Assembly: GCF_901933205.1 (NCBI RefSeq)
Contig: NC_044574.1
Coordinates: forward strand, 24,400,233-24,464,232
DNA length: 64,000 nucleotides
From: Camarhynchus parvulus
Taxonomy: Eukaryota > Chordata > Aves > Passeriformes > Thraupidae
Direction: 5' to 3'
Position 1 is the first letter of the stretch. Each line of letters starts with the position of its first letter. The notes under the pieces are model-generated. The model had not been told where the DNA came from and searched no databases. It saw nothing but the letters and a program-made list of their open reading frames with translations. Positions 25,201 to 38,558 of the stretch are shown here, one piece after another. The position numbers were made by a program, and so were the translations under genes.

Positions 25201-25867
25201 TTATACTCCTATAGATTCACGTTCATGGCACTGAAGGAAAAATATACTTACTCATATACAATTCCATGGGATAAAACCAAACTCATGGTTGCTTGCAATG
25301 GAAGTCTGCAAGAACATCATCTCTGGTGTGCATCCTGCAACACTGTGTGGCAGCATCATTTGCTGCAAGCACATCAGACTTGCAAGCTCCTGGAAAGTTA
25401 TGATCTCACATGCTAAAAGGAATTGATGTAGTTGGAAGCAATCAGCCTAGATGTCCACAAGGGTGCAATATGGCCAGTTCTTAGTCTGTTTTGTAGCTTG
25501 GCCTTGAAAAACAGTACAAATGCTATTAAATGTGCCATCAGGAGCATTCCTTTTGGCCAATAAAGTTAGTGTATCAGTACTTCTTTAAATCTACCTCATT
25601 GTCCTTTCCTTTCATAACTTCATTTTTACACGTGGAGGGAAGGGAAGTTACTCTTTATCTTTTCCCAAAATAGGCCTTGCTAGAACTCAATTTGCAATAA
25701 TGAGGGATGGGTATAAACAGAGAGAGGCTATGTAGGAAGAGATCTCTGGAGACCTCTGCTGTCTTCTGTCTATTGTGCCATATACTTTAGTAGTTGTCAC
25801 ACATGACTTCCACATTTTCAGCTTTGGAAGCTTTTATTTATCTTTTGAACAGATTTTTTTTTTTGCA
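22202..25867. other. No gene seen
   Basis: AT-rich intergenic DNA. A frame at 24,649-24,801 (plus) follows a good acceptor-like tttatcttctcag but has no donor and no recognisable protein. A poly-T run lies near 24,400. No repeat family is recognised. Confidence 0.55.
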
Positions 25868-26132
25868 AAGGCATGTAGTAATAGGACAAGGGGAAGTGGC
25901 CTTAATCAAGAGGGGAGATTTAGATTAGATATGAGGAAGAAATTCTTTTCTGTAAGGGTGGTAAGGCACTGGAATAGGTTGCCCAGGAAGGGAGATTGTG
26001 GACTCCTCATCTCTGGAGGTGGTCAAGACCAGACTTGATTAGGCTCTGAGCAACCTGGTTTAGTGGAAGGTTCCCTGTCCATGGCAGGGGGTTTGGAACA
26101 ACGATATCCTTAAGGTCCCTTGCTATTCTTTT
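25868..26132 (+). mobile_element. CR1 LINE 3' part, plus orientation
   Basis: About 265 bases match the end of CR1 ORF2 and the 3' UTR. A plus frame carries the [20 protein letters not shown] motif of the CR1 ORF2 C-terminus. It is followed by the usual gcaacctggt...ccatggcaggggg segment. It is truncated and broken, and ends about 90 bases before the inverted CR1 that follows. Confidence 0.9.
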
Positions 26133-26220
26133 TTGATATTAACATGAATAATGCCAAACCTATTATAATGAGGCTCTGACCTCAATATTGCTAAGAATAG
26201 TGCTTAGCCCTTCAGAGGAA

Positions 26221-27085
26221 GTCACAGAATCAAAGAATCAGATAATAAATTCAGCTGGAAGGATCATTGAGTCCCATTTCTGATCCTCCCCCTGCCTCAT
26301 CCCCAAGAGTGACATCATGGGCCTGAGAGCATTGTCCAAATTCTTCTTGAACTCTGTCAGGCTTGGTGCTGTGGCCACTTTTCTGGGTAGCCCATTTCAG
26401 TGCCCAATCAAAAAAACTTTTTCTAATGTCCAACCTAAATCCCCCCTAATACAATTCCAGGCCATTCCCTTGGGTCCTGTCCCTGGACACTACGAGGAAG
26501 AGATCAATGTCTGCCCTTCCCTTCAGAAAGAAGATGTAACTGCAATGAGGTTTCCCATCAGTGCCCTCTTCTCCAGGCTGAACAGACCAAGTGACCCAGC
26601 TGCTCTTCATGTGGCTTCTGCTCAAGGCCCTTCACCATCATTCTTGCCCTCCTTTGAATACTCCCTAATATTTTAATATCTTTCTTATATTGACCAAAAC
26701 TGCACACAGGACTTGAGGTGAGGCCACCCCGGTGCAGAGCAAAGCAGGACAATCCCCCCTGCCCTTTGCCTGGCTGGCCATGCTGTGCCTGATGCCACCC
26801 AGGACAGGGTTGTCCCTCCTGGCTGCCAGGGCACTGCTGACTCACATTCAACTTTCTGTTGACCAGGACTGCCATGTCCCTTTCTGTGGCACTGCTTTCC
26901 AGCATCTCATTCCCCAGGCTGTCTGTACATCCAGGGTTTCCCCATTCCAGTTGCAGAGTCTGGCTCTTTCCATGTTCAATTTCATTTGGCTGGTGATAGC
27001 CCAGTCAATACTTTAGAACTTCATATGGTGGGTGACTGTTCAGTTTGTCAAGGTCTCTCTGCAGGTGTTCAAGACCATGCAAGGC
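26221..27085 (-). mobile_element. CR1 LINE, minus orientation, 5'-truncated
   Basis: About 865 bases. The 3' end is at about 26,221 (tcacagaatcaaagaatcag on the plus strand, the complement of the CR1 tail). ORF2 sequence runs to about 27,085. Minus frames recall CR1 ORF2 (for example KKDIKILGSIQRRARMMVKG), with many breaks. Its sequence differs clearly from the copy at 13.0-14.2 kb, so it is a different CR1 subfamily. With the piece at 25.9-26.1 kb it forms a tail-to-tail pair. Confidence 0.9.
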
Positions 27086-30000
27086 TGGGCTGAAATGATC
27101 ATTGTCTTGGGTTTCCATTGTCTTAAGTAATAAATATAGGTCCACAGTAGAGGCAGTTTCTTACAGGACTGCCAGTACCTACCTGCTGGATCTCACAGGA
27201 CCTTGTCATGGTATAACTGGTAAACTGGGTAAACAGGAAGAGCAGTCATGCGAGAGCAGGCAGTTAAAGGGGAACATGAAAGTGAAGGTCTGCATGTGAC
27301 TCTCTTGATAGTTAGTCACAGCTGAAGAAAATAAGGAAATTCATCATGCCTGAAAAAAAACCAAACCAAAAAGGCAAAGATTTGAACTCTTGTAAGGCTA
27401 CTTGGCCTTCACAGTGGGTTCAAGGCTATTGTAGCATTCTGCAGGCATTCCTTGATGTTTCTGAAGCTGTGGCAAACACACAAGTATACTTACTGCTCAG
27501 CAGACAGAAACAGTCATGCTGATAGTTTGGGTATAGTGTTGTGGTGAGCGGATTTATCCACAAGGAAGATGGCACAGGAGCAAGCATTGTTGGCACATAA
27601 AGAAAATGGATCAGGGAGAGTGTGGCCAGCCAGATGGCCTCTTTGTGGCTGATCACATGCTTATGCAAATACTAGATTAAAACCACAGAAAAGAAACAAA
27701 ATGCAGATGTTTATACTAAATTGGTTTCTTCTGTGAGGGCAAATCTTATAAGAAAATGCTAAAAGGGTAATGACTGGTAGCACACACAGGTCTTAATTAG
27801 ACAGCATGACCATTTAATTCTGCTGTTCAGTGATTACTTTCACTTTAAGAAATCAGTGCAAATTAAAGTTATATAATTTTACATTGATAAAAATAGTAGA
27901 ATTCATTGCTATTTTCCTCCATGTCATGATGGGCTTTAACACTTCCAATTTTAAAGATGTTAAGACACTGCGTATGGAATAACTGGGTGCTGAGGAAGGC
28001 TGCTGACGTTTAAATTGAAAGCAGCTGGGATACTTTTCCAAAAGACACAGTTAAAATACTTGTATCCAATTAGATACATGTTTTTGGGAGAACAAGGGGG
28101 AATAAAGAGAACGTATACCACAATAAATGCTTTCAGTTTTACAGGCAGTCAGTTACAGAAAGGACTGATAAGAGATTTAAGTATCTATCCTACTAGATAT
28201 CTGAGAGCTCTGATAGCAGGCATACTCAAATATTAATAAAGAGAGGGAAATCATAAACCAGAAACTCATTATCAGTCTAAAATCCACTAATGAAAAATCT
28301 GTTAAACAAAGCAATGTAGTGCATGAGTCAGCTCTGTGTTTTGAGGAGAGTGAGCAGGTGTCACTCTCTGTAGTAGCAGGGCAGTACAGTGGGCACTGCC
28401 TGTAGTGCCCTCCTGCAGTGTAACAGATTTGAGGTTGGAAACTGCTCTCTGTGCCTTTTTGTTGCTTCCTGATTTCATTGCATCTAAACATGAGCAGCCA
28501 GCCTTTGGGAGAGAGAAAATGGTGTGGTGAGGGATTCCTATTTTAAATATTTTCAGATTGTTTAGTTGAGAAACTGCAAAACCTTTGCAGACGTGCAGCT
28601 ATCTGCCTAATTGTCAGAGGAATGTTTTATGACATTGCTCAAAAAAAGCTGAGAATAAAGTCAACTTGAAATTGGACGAGTCATGACTCCAAGCATCTGA
28701 GTTTGCAGATTCTCAGTGCAGGCAGTATTTGACAGCCAAATCTCTGGAGGTTACACCATTTGCTGGGATTTGAAGGACAGAGGAGGATTCCCCTCTGTGC
28801 TACCTTTTCCCAGTGTCTTTCCCAGATCAGGAGGGAATGTACTAGATTAACATTGAATGACTAAAAAAATTAAACTTCCTGTTTTTCAATGTCACTTTTG
28901 GAGAAAATTGCATGCAAGGAGGATGTGTGATTGCAGCACTGAGGACTGGAGTCAGGAAATAGTTGTAGATAGGGAAGGTAGGAGTAATGAAACATTGTAC
29001 AAGGCAAAGGAAGAGAGGAGTTAAAATAATGGACAAAGTGTCTTAAGCTATACAAGTACACCTCTTTTAGGACACCAAGAAACTCATGCTTTCTACATAT
29101 TCATGGGCAAATGTCTGGTATTTGACATTGAGGTTGGTACTTGTCCTAGTCCTGTTAAGAGCTTCAGCTCTTGAGCTGTGGGTAATATTACAATTTCCAA
29201 CTCTTATGACAAATCAGATTTGAAACTCAAGAGTGTCAGAATACTAATGATGTTTATGGCCCACTTCATCAAACCATTCCAGGAGAATGTTAGTCTGCCT
29301 GTAAAAGAATAACTTTGACATTAAAGTTGTCAGATGGTTTAGATTGAAATCTAATAATTTTAAAGAAAACTGAAAATAACCTGCATGATGATTTTTTTTA
29401 ATCTTTGGCTCTAGAATGCCTGCAAAAACCTGGGAAGTTTTACTGTAAGGGTTACAGAATCAGTTTGTCCTGAGTTGAAAGTCGCAGTATCCTGGCTGCC
29501 TGTTGAACCTTACAGGCTTTAATGCACACATGAAGGCCTGCTCAGTTTAGACTTTTGTCACAAACCACTTTTCCCAACTTCCCAAAGTTTTGTTTTCCTA
29601 TGCTTTTGCAATGTCTATTCCCTTTTATGTAGGTGATAAAATACAGACTAATCTGGGGAATAAGGTCATTGCTCATATACTCAAAACCTTGCAACACCGG
29701 GCCCTTATGAAATATTCTAACCATGTGTATTTATGAAATAGTTTTGTTTAAGAGTGTACTCAGCCAACGTTTGCATGACCTTTAAACAAAATAATGTCAC
29801 TGTGCTGGTTTCATTGTAAAATGAAAACATGCAGCATGATGGGAGTCTCTGGAAAGCTTTGAAGGAGGTTCTGATACAGAGCAAGTGAATGTGTAACATG
29901 TCAGATGCCCCTTCCTTTGTATTGGCAGTGAGAATTCATGTTTTATCTTTGAGATGTTTGACATGTTAAAAAATATCCATCTTTTTTGGGTAATCAGCAG

Positions 30001-33000
30001 TGTAAAAAAATTATTTAGCCCATTCTTCTACCCCCTTTTATTTATGTATCTTCACACCATAGCAATTTCGCACCATTCTATTTCTGATTTTCAGAAATAG
30101 AACTTGCTACTATTAAATCTCTATATGCATGTCCTCTATTACTTTATTTATATCTTCACAAACAAGATTAACTCCAGATATACTCAAATAAAGTGGAATG
30201 AAATCAAATTAAATGAGCATTGACTAGCAAGTGTAATGTTAGAAATGTATGCAAGAAGCCAGGTGTATATCCTCCATTAGTCCAATGCAGTGCTGTTACC
30301 TGACTGGATGACTTGACAGAAAAAAGTGATCACAGCTGTTATTTACTGAGTCCTTAGGACAAGTGGCTGTACTTTATGTACCTCTCCCCAGGTGTAGCAG
30401 GTTATCTGCTCTAAATCTGAATTTAGCTGAGAGTGACAATTTTAACATAAGAGACCTTAGAGGTAAATATGGGATTAATATTCCTGTGCAGATGGCATCA
30501 CTCAAGGGTGGAAGCTTAGCAGAGTTCTTGGGATTGAAGCTTAAAATGTCAAGCATTATCTGGGGCTATGCTTATGATAACTCTTCACCAGAACTCAGAA
30601 TTTTATAATGGTGTTGGGAATGTATAAAATGCTTTCTAATCTTCTGCAGACATTCAGCTAAATTCCTGACCAAATTTCTGGTATCAAATGAGATCTACTT
30701 CCTGCTGTAGTACAACTGTACTTTTTCAGCAGGACCTCTAAAAGCTCTTAATAGTCTTTAGTGAGGCTGCAGAGGTGTTTTATCATGAGCAAGGAAATAG
30801 GACTTTTAAAAATCATCAGCAAAGAGGTATTTATTTTACTTTTTTGTTTTGTGGATTTTTTTCCTTCCTACTATGAGCAAGGAAGCATTTTGTTTGGTTA
30901 TTTTTTGTTGTTGGGTTTGTGGGGGTTTTTTTCCCCTTGTTTGTTTCACTCTCTAGTTGGGAGTTTTGGGTTTCAGTTTTTCTTTTGCTGAGTTAGGAAA
31001 TGTTTTTTTTTTTTTTACTGTTCAGGAAGTGAATCTTTTTTGACAGGTCACAGCTACAAACTTCTGCAAGTACATGTTCCTCATCTTCTGCAGTGCTTTT
31101 CCATGTAAGATCTGAAAAGGTCACAAAAGTGCATGTTGTGTGCATTATGCCTGCAGGATATGCTCTACATCAAAATTTCTTTGCTAGTGTCCCATCATCT
31201 ACATTGGAGGGCTTCTGTGTTGTAGAAATCACTAAGAGGGTAGCCATGGAACCTGAGTGCAACATCTCACTCAGAGTCAGGGCATAATGGCATTACAAGG
31301 TCTGCAACAGCTGCTGCAGAGATATATCCGTGACTCATCTGAAATCCTACTATGAATAAAGCACTAATCCAGCATCATAACCTCTTCTGCTAGCCAAAGA
31401 AAAATGCTAAATATAAATAAATCTGTTATAGAATGCAAATGTAGGGGAAGGTTGGTAAGATTGCAAAAAAGTCAAAAAGCTCTATTATCCCAAAAAAGGG
31501 AAATTGAAGGAGAAATTAAGTTTTCTCCAAGTCTTCTATTTCCATTTCTCTTCTAGATCTTTAGAAATACTAGCATTTATTTAGACACCAGGAGACTAAT
31601 GTTTATCTGAGAGAAAAGGATTGTAAAAGGTAGACTACCAGGTGAAACCAGTATTACATCAGATGTTTGGAAATTAAAACAGATAACTATTCAGGTTTTG
31701 AAATACAGAACAGTATTTACCATGGTGGGAGTTCAACTAGTTCATCTAGTTGCTAAACCTCCACCAGCACCAGCAATACCTGTTGTACATTTTATCTCTC
31801 TTACCAAGCTGAATTTGATACAAGGATATAAAGACAAGCTTCCTCTAAGCCAAAAAGAAATATTTTGCTTTATTCATTCTTTTAATTCTCAAACATTAGC
31901 CTGATGAAAAGTAGCTGTTCCTACTCAGAGAAATATGTACTGTAAACTTAGATCCAGAGACATCACTTTGACTGTCACCTGTCTGTGCAATGCTATGGAA
32001 TAACTGAATTCAGTGTTCCTGAATGGAAGGATAATCATTAATAGAACTGAATGCAGTTTGTGCCATGTCTCAATTTTAATAAGCTTATTTGTAGCTTTAA
32101 AACCTGCTGAGATGGTGATCTATTTATATCTCAGCAGTACTGCACACAGCTGCAGTGTAGTTAGGACCCAGAGAACTGAGTGGTCTTGAACCCAAATGGA
32201 ACTCTGTGCAGAGCTGATTTAAGGGGAAAGTATAGTTTGCCAAAGCAAAATACAAGAAAAACAGGGAAAAAAACTGTGGTTTTGCTAAAGCAGATGCTTT
32301 TCTGGGACATGAAAGGGAGAAAAGTACAGGTGCTCCATTGTGGAAGAGCAGCATGTGTCCAGTTGATAGGATCGCTGTTTCATTAATTGTTTCCTTCAGT
32401 GAGCTAGAAGGCAAACATAAATATAGCTCCACATAGCACCTCTTGCTTCCTGCAGTGATTTCCACAATTGTCTCTTTACTAGTAAACTGTAGCTGATAAT
32501 AGCTTTTGGAAACAATTATAAAATACTTAGTTTAGAAAAAAGTGAATAGTATTGCTTACTTTTCATTCTTCTCTTGTAAAGAATCAAATATAGAAAACTA
32601 AATAGAACAACTTTTAAAAATAAAAGTCCATAAAATTATGTATTATTTTACAGTCATACTAAGCATTTCCTGTATATTTATAGAGAATTATTTTAATTGT
32701 GGATAAGTTGACTGTAATAGTTGGCAATGTCACATGATTACTCAACATGCAGGGATAAAACAAACTGCAATGGGTGCATAAATCAAAGCAGTGACTCAGC
32801 ATTCAGCACATGACCTTTTTCTTAGTTTCCTAAAGGAAATGTGGCAATGAAAATAAATTTATCCCTTTCTTTCATAGGGAAGGAAAAAAGAGGAACAGAA
32901 ACCTGTTCAGGTTTCTGCAGGTGTTCTACTCAGCTCTTGTGTGAGTGGCCAGCAGTTTCACTCCCAGAACTTTTGCTCTTATTGCCTTCCTCTTCCACAA

Positions 33001-36000
33001 GGGAACTGCCTCTTACCACCTGGAAAGAAAACTGGAGTTTCTACTAGCAATGGCCACAGAGGGTGTCAGATACATTTGGGTAGTACGATCACAGGCAAAG
33101 ATAGAAGCAGGACCCATCTGAAGACCCCTCTGAAGGGGAAGCAGAAGTGTGCAAAAGCACTGCATGGCACAAGTGTGCTGCCCAGTGCAAAGCTCCTCTG
33201 CTCCAAGAAATGTTTTCTTGCACAAGGCTGAGAGAGGCTGCGAGAGCTGGATCCTCGTAGTAATGCCTGAAGAGTGGAGATAAAGCCAAGGAGACACATG
33301 CACTAATTGGATTCTTGTTGATTGCACAGGAACATAATCTTTACTGGGCTTTGAGATTAAATCATTCTGGGGATAGGGATGCTGTCACCGAAAAAGCACC
33401 TGCTATAAACTACATTTGACAGGTAATAAAATTGATATTATCAGCTGAAGTCCCTGCTTTGTACATGCAGTTGAGAGTAAAAGATGCAGTCCTGAGTTTA
33501 AACACAATCTCTAACCCAATCAACAGCTTTAGCATGCTCTTTTTTCTGTAAAACGAGAATTTGGTTTCAGTCCTATGCATGAAAATCTTCTGCTTCCATG
33601 GAAAAAAAATGTCCAATTGTAATGCAGCACTATTTTTGAAAATAATACAAATTGCAAGACCAAAAAAAAAAAATAGCTGACAACAGCATATGTTCCATAC
33701 ATATGCTGTTGGCACAGAAGGAAAAAAGTCCTTCTGAGTGGTCATTTATAAAAATTGAAGGAAAACATCCATTCATAGTGTAAAAGGGAGTACTGGGAAC
33801 CCCATGCAATGCTGGTAATCACTTTCACAAAGATTAGTGTAGCAAACTCATTCATTCCCCATCTGCAGCTCTTATGAATTATTCAGTTAATCCTGTTTGA
33901 GAAGATAAATGTTGGATGTTATAGGAGCATATGCTATGATATTTGTTAATTTATTTTGATATTTGTCAATTTTGCTTTTCCAGAATGCCAAATATTATTG
34001 CTTTAGTTCCTGTATTTTGCTTCTTACCACTGAGTTTACAAGAACCCCCATATGTGTTTCTACTTGACAAGACTTCTGAAATGAATAAATTTAAAAAGGT
34101 TTGATACTTTAAAAAGCTATTGTAGACATTTTGTCTCAAATATTAAGAGTATTTGTCAATCACCAAATAAACATAGCTTATTTGGACTTTTTTTCCAGGC
34201 CTTGAAACACTTTCATTAGGTTTTAAACATTTTTAATCTATGTGTTTTGTCAAGAGCATAGTTAATTCAAACTGAGATATGTTTATGAACTGATAAAAAT
34301 CAATACAATTTGATGAGCAGCCTGCCAAAATACCAAATAAATACTCGTTAATTGTTTGGGTAAAGAAAGTTTGGCTGATTTTAAGGTGCTTGCTGGATTA
34401 TCATGCAGTGATTTATGGCATAGGTTACGGCTACCTTGTGCTTTGTCTCAGGGCTGCAGTTCTAAGACTTCAATGCATTGAAGATCCCTTTAAAACAGTC
34501 CAAGTATTTTACAGAATACTCATTTCAGTTCTTATTTCAGCATGAAATGTGCAGTGTATTTGTTCAAAACCACTATTTATATGCTTAAAGTGAAGGTGTC
34601 ACTGCTCTGCTGAGTGCCTTAATTACAGTGGGGACAAAAGGGTTGCAGTGAAGAACTTTTATTACACAATTGAAATGAGAGATGCCCTTCACCTGATGTG
34701 ATTTTTTTCTTTTGCAGTCCTGTACTCTGCAGCAGACAGTTGGGTGGCTGAAGAGCAGTGCTGCCATGCTGTGAACCCCTGTGCTCCACTGCAGCACCGC
34801 GACTGCGCTGCCTCTGCAGCCACAGCCAGCCAAGCAACCGCAGCTGCCAGCTGCGTGCTGGGACCAAGAGCCAGCCTGCTGACAAAAAGCCCAGTAGTTT
34901 TCCTAAGCACTTGCCTTCCAAGAAGAAAGCTGGCCTTTACTCCCCCCTAGAAACATCTCTCATTTTCAGTGCTCATTTTCAGTGTGTGCTTAATCTGTCA
35001 TCATCCTCTTGTCAAAGGATAAGTGAGGGTTGTTTAACCTGACACAAATCCTGTCTCTGGAACAGCAAGGTGAATTGGCTGAAAGAATCCCTGTCAAGAC
35101 GAGTTTTTTGATATCATCCCAATGTGAATGCACCTGATTATTCTGAAAATGTAAGGGAGAGCATGCATATCAGGAAAGTGCTTGATAATTCTGCCACAGA
35201 TTTAACTATATAGGAGTATTCAGTATCTAACTGAAAATCCACCTGAAAATCACATAAGTGGAAAAATAGTGTATGTGTATGAATGAATTTTAGCAATCCC
35301 AGAGGTTACTATTGTATTAATAGCAGGTCAACAAACACAGTTTCTCCACAATCTTTTGCTTGGTGCACCCACAGGACAGCAAAGCTTCCACCCAGGGAAC
35401 TGCTGCACATACACCCCATCAATCCCTGCCCTGCCAGGCCTCCCCAGCCCCACTTCCAAAATCACATCATTCTTCTCGAGAGCTTCCTCTGTCTCTGTAG
35501 GAGAGAAAGGGCAAAGCCTGAATGCTCAAAGTGTGGTATAAAATGGCTTTTGTGTATGTGCATACGTGTATATGTATGGAGGACACATAGGAAAAACAGG
35601 CCCATATTTTTTCATGATAACAAAGAAGGAAATAACTTCAGATGATTTTGTGTGCCCAGGTCCCAGATATGTTAATTATTAGAGGTAAAAACCAAGAATA
35701 CATCTTCAAGTAAAGTACTGTTATCCAAGATATATTTTGTAGGAATTGCTGTAGCTACATCTGAGACGCTGTATTTATATGCTATGCTCTGGAAATTCTC
35801 ATTTCTGTGGAGAAGAGGAAGAGAATGATGGATGCTTTAATGCAGTGATAGTTTTCCCTTTTGTGTTCATGAGTAGGCCTTGAATTCTACTTCTGGGGTT
35901 TACATCATTAGAATTCTACTTGACCTGAATCTTCCTTGCATAGTTTGATTTTATGACACCATTAAGTTTATTTGGCAATGGAATTACTTTCATCCTAATT

Positions 36001-37909
36001 ACTTTTCCAGTCTGTGTTGTTTTCACAAAATGAGACACGGACTAGAAAGCAAAAAAAGTAACCATAGAAGTCCTAATAGTTTCCTAATATTTTATTTCAT
36101 TAATTCATCACCTCTCCACTGTGAGGCATGCTGGTGAACAGTGTAGGACCTGGCTGGAAAAAAAATCTGAGTTACAAGTTATGGGACACATTAACAAAGT
36201 TCCTTTAAGAATGCAAGAATGCAAAAAATGTCCAGCATCCATGTAGGTTAAACTACACTTTTTATAGAAGGACTGAAATATTCTTAGGCTTTTTCCTACT
36301 TGTTTAATTTTTCCCCATCAGAACAACGTCTTGATGAATGTGTGATTTTTGCAAAAATGCATTGCTTCAGTTATCTTTCTTTGTTTTTTCCTGCCATCCC
36401 TGAGTAATATTGGATACTTCTCTTGTGTTAAATATTTTAATATGATGTTGACCCTGCATTTTCTAACCTTGCCAAATTTTTATTTGTCTGTGTTTTCTTT
36501 TCTTAAGATTTTTTTTATCCCTTCTTCTAGAACACAGGGAAAATCTGGTCAAATGAGCCAGCTGTTTTGCTTGGCCTATTGACTCTGCTTCCTTTAGAGG
36601 ACACATTTGAAATTTATATACTATTGGATAAATTTTTTTTCCCCATTTCCTGTATTTTATGTGGGAACTTTTCTTTGGTCTGAAAAAGTATTTTATTGTT
36701 TTTAAGTTTTTAAGTTTCTGCTTTCTTGAAACATATTACACACTATATCAAAAGGGAAAAACAAACAAAAAAAAAAGACAGTAGTAAGTGAAAAATGTAA
36801 GCCTCAGTCTAGAAAGGGAACCTGAATTCAAGTAGTGATTTTGCCTTATCTCCTGGCTTTGCCTGTTTTGCTCTTTTATGACTCAAGAAGCTAAGATAGT
36901 AGAACAGCACATGTTTGTCTCTCAAACATAATGGAATAAACATAGCAATGGAATTCCATTGTAATTTAAACTTTTTCTTTTAAACTGGCTACTAAATGAC
37001 CTTGGAAAAGAAATATCCAGGGAGCACTGGGAATCTGGCTGTGCCAAATTAACTGACCAAATTAACTGCACTCAAGAGTTCCAGTTTGAAACATTTGATT
37101 CTTCTTCCTACCTCCTTCACCCCTCCTGCCCCTGATTAACCCTCTCTTGAACTTATTTTGGCAATTCAAAACCATAGAGCATCTGACACAAACAATTATG
37201 CACAGAGATTGAAGGAATTATATCTGAGATTTTCTCCTCCCTTTCTTTTTAAAAAATAGGGGTTTTTTGCCCTCCTGCTGTTTTGAGTGTCTAGCAGATG
37301 ATTATTTCACTTTCTTGAATTTCAAAAGGGAATAGGATATAATCTGAATTCTATTGTACATTGTTCTAGGAAGACAAATTCCAATTTATAGTTAAATTTG
37401 GTGAATGGCAGTATAAAACAAGAAGAGAAAAAAATTAGATAAGTTTAAAAATTCTGATTAAACTGGTTTTGTAATGGGTTACATGTCAAGAGAGTATTAT
37501 TAGACTTACTCTTCTATTTTTGGCTGCCTAGTTTCTAAAAATACAGAAAACTCTCTTGACAATATGACAAAGAATTGCTGTTACATTTAAATACCACCCT
37601 TGAAAATATGTGGGTTGATTTTGTGGGACTTTAAAAATTTTTTTAAACTTTCTTGCATTAGGAAAGGTCTTGCTACAAAGCACTGCTTTCACAGACACAT
37701 GGTAAGCATGTAAGATACAGAAGGTGCTCTGGTGGGATTGTTCTGCCCAGCAGAACAGGAAGAAAGCAGAAGCAGACATTGTACATTGCACAGGCTCCCC
37801 TGAGAATAGAAGAGAAACATTCCACTGAATGTCACAGCAGCGGATTCCTGTGGCTTGATTATAGAAGTTTTGAGCCTTCTTCATTCTTTTGGGCTTATTT
37901 TGTTTTCAG
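27086..37909. other. No gene seen (10.8 kb)
   Basis: This is mostly AT-rich intergenic DNA with scattered open frames under 121 codons that show no domain pattern. A slightly GC-richer patch at 34.72-34.92 kb has overlapping frames on both strands but no motif. Poly-T runs occur near 31.0 kb. An exon-like stretch at 33,330-33,422 (plus) has a stop before its donor. No repeat family is recognised. Confidence 0.55.
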
Positions 37910-38041
37910 GGAGACTAGTAATATTTGGCTTTGGTGTCCAAACTTCCTCCAGGGTCTGTGTATCACATGCAATGCTGGACATTTCTGCTGTGGAGATAAT
38001 TGGAATCATTCAGTTCTCTTGAAAGAACCAGCACGAGATAG
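37910..38041 (+). other. Exon-like segment A (plus strand), unrecognised
   Basis: This follows a long pyrimidine tract and acceptor (tattttgttttcag|GG) and ends at ATAG|GTGAAA. One frame is open throughout: it enters in phase 2 and leaves in phase 2, 43 codons, Cys- and Trp-rich (LCITCNAGHFCCGDN). I do not recognise the product. High Cys and Trp are also typical of chance translations, so it may be a pseudo-exon. Its exit phase fits segment B at 39,877. Confidence 0.2.
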
Positions 38042-38293
38042 GTGAAACTATCCACAGAGAAAACAATATTTCAGCCTTTGTATCCATATTCCAGATGAAG
38101 GGAGTAGACAGATGTACAATCTCTAGTGACCAGCCCATCACTCCTCTCACTGCAGTCTGTTTCTCTGATGGGTCCTGCATAGGGAACAGGGGAAGAGCTG
38201 GTACAAGCTGTAGGAATCTATAAAGTTAGAGGGTTTCAGGTTTGTGGGAAAACAGGTTCAGTTCCTTTCAGACTTTTCTCTTCAGTATCTCAC

Positions 38294-38558
38294 CTGCAGC
38301 AACATGGTTACAGATTTTTTTTTTACTTTCAGAATAATTTAATGCTGCTGGTTCATTTAAGTAGTTCTTTACATCTGGAAGATGCCAATCTGCTTCAATT
38401 GGTTCTCGAGGAGATAATAAATCTCTGTTACAAAAATAACTAGAAAGACTGGAAGAATTTTTGGGTTTGTGCCCCTCTTTTTTCTTTTTCTTAGAAGAGC
38501 CTTTTCTCTGCTGTTTGCGTCCTCGTTTTGCTACAGGCTCTAGTAAGAACAGAGACAT
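38294..38558 (-). other. Candidate coding exon, possible alternative 5' exon of ATP8A1 or of an unrecognised gene
   Basis: The frame starts at ATG 38,558 (A at -3, stop just upstream) and runs 88 codons plus one base to a consensus donor CTGCAG|GTGAGA at 38,294. An acceptor-like tctctgttcttactag ends at 38,540, so it could also be an internal exon of 246 bases (38,294-38,539), phase 1 in and phase 1 out. The product is Lys-rich at first (KRGRKQQRKGSSKKKKKEGH, a possible nuclear or membrane-contact basic patch), then mixed and polar (REPIEADWHLPDVKNYLNEP). It has few of the Trp and Cys codons common in chance frames. The phase-1 exit matches ATP8A1 exon 2, giving VAAG-YEKTED in frame. I do not recognise the sequence. 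It may be an alternative N-terminus, another gene's exon, or chance. Confidence 0.35.

Noticed and set aside
27663..27670. Octamer ATGCAAAT (also at 31,433)
   Set aside because: Two single octamers in over 40 kb are what chance predicts, and nothing around them supports an enhancer.
30303..30350. Minus-strand segment ending at CAG|GTAACA
   Set aside because: The only acceptor available is weak and lacks a pyrimidine tract.
33330..33422. Exon-like stretch with acceptor ttgattgcacag and donor ACAG|GTAATA on the plus strand
   Set aside because: Two frames stop early and the third has a stop one codon before the donor, so it cannot be an internal coding exon.
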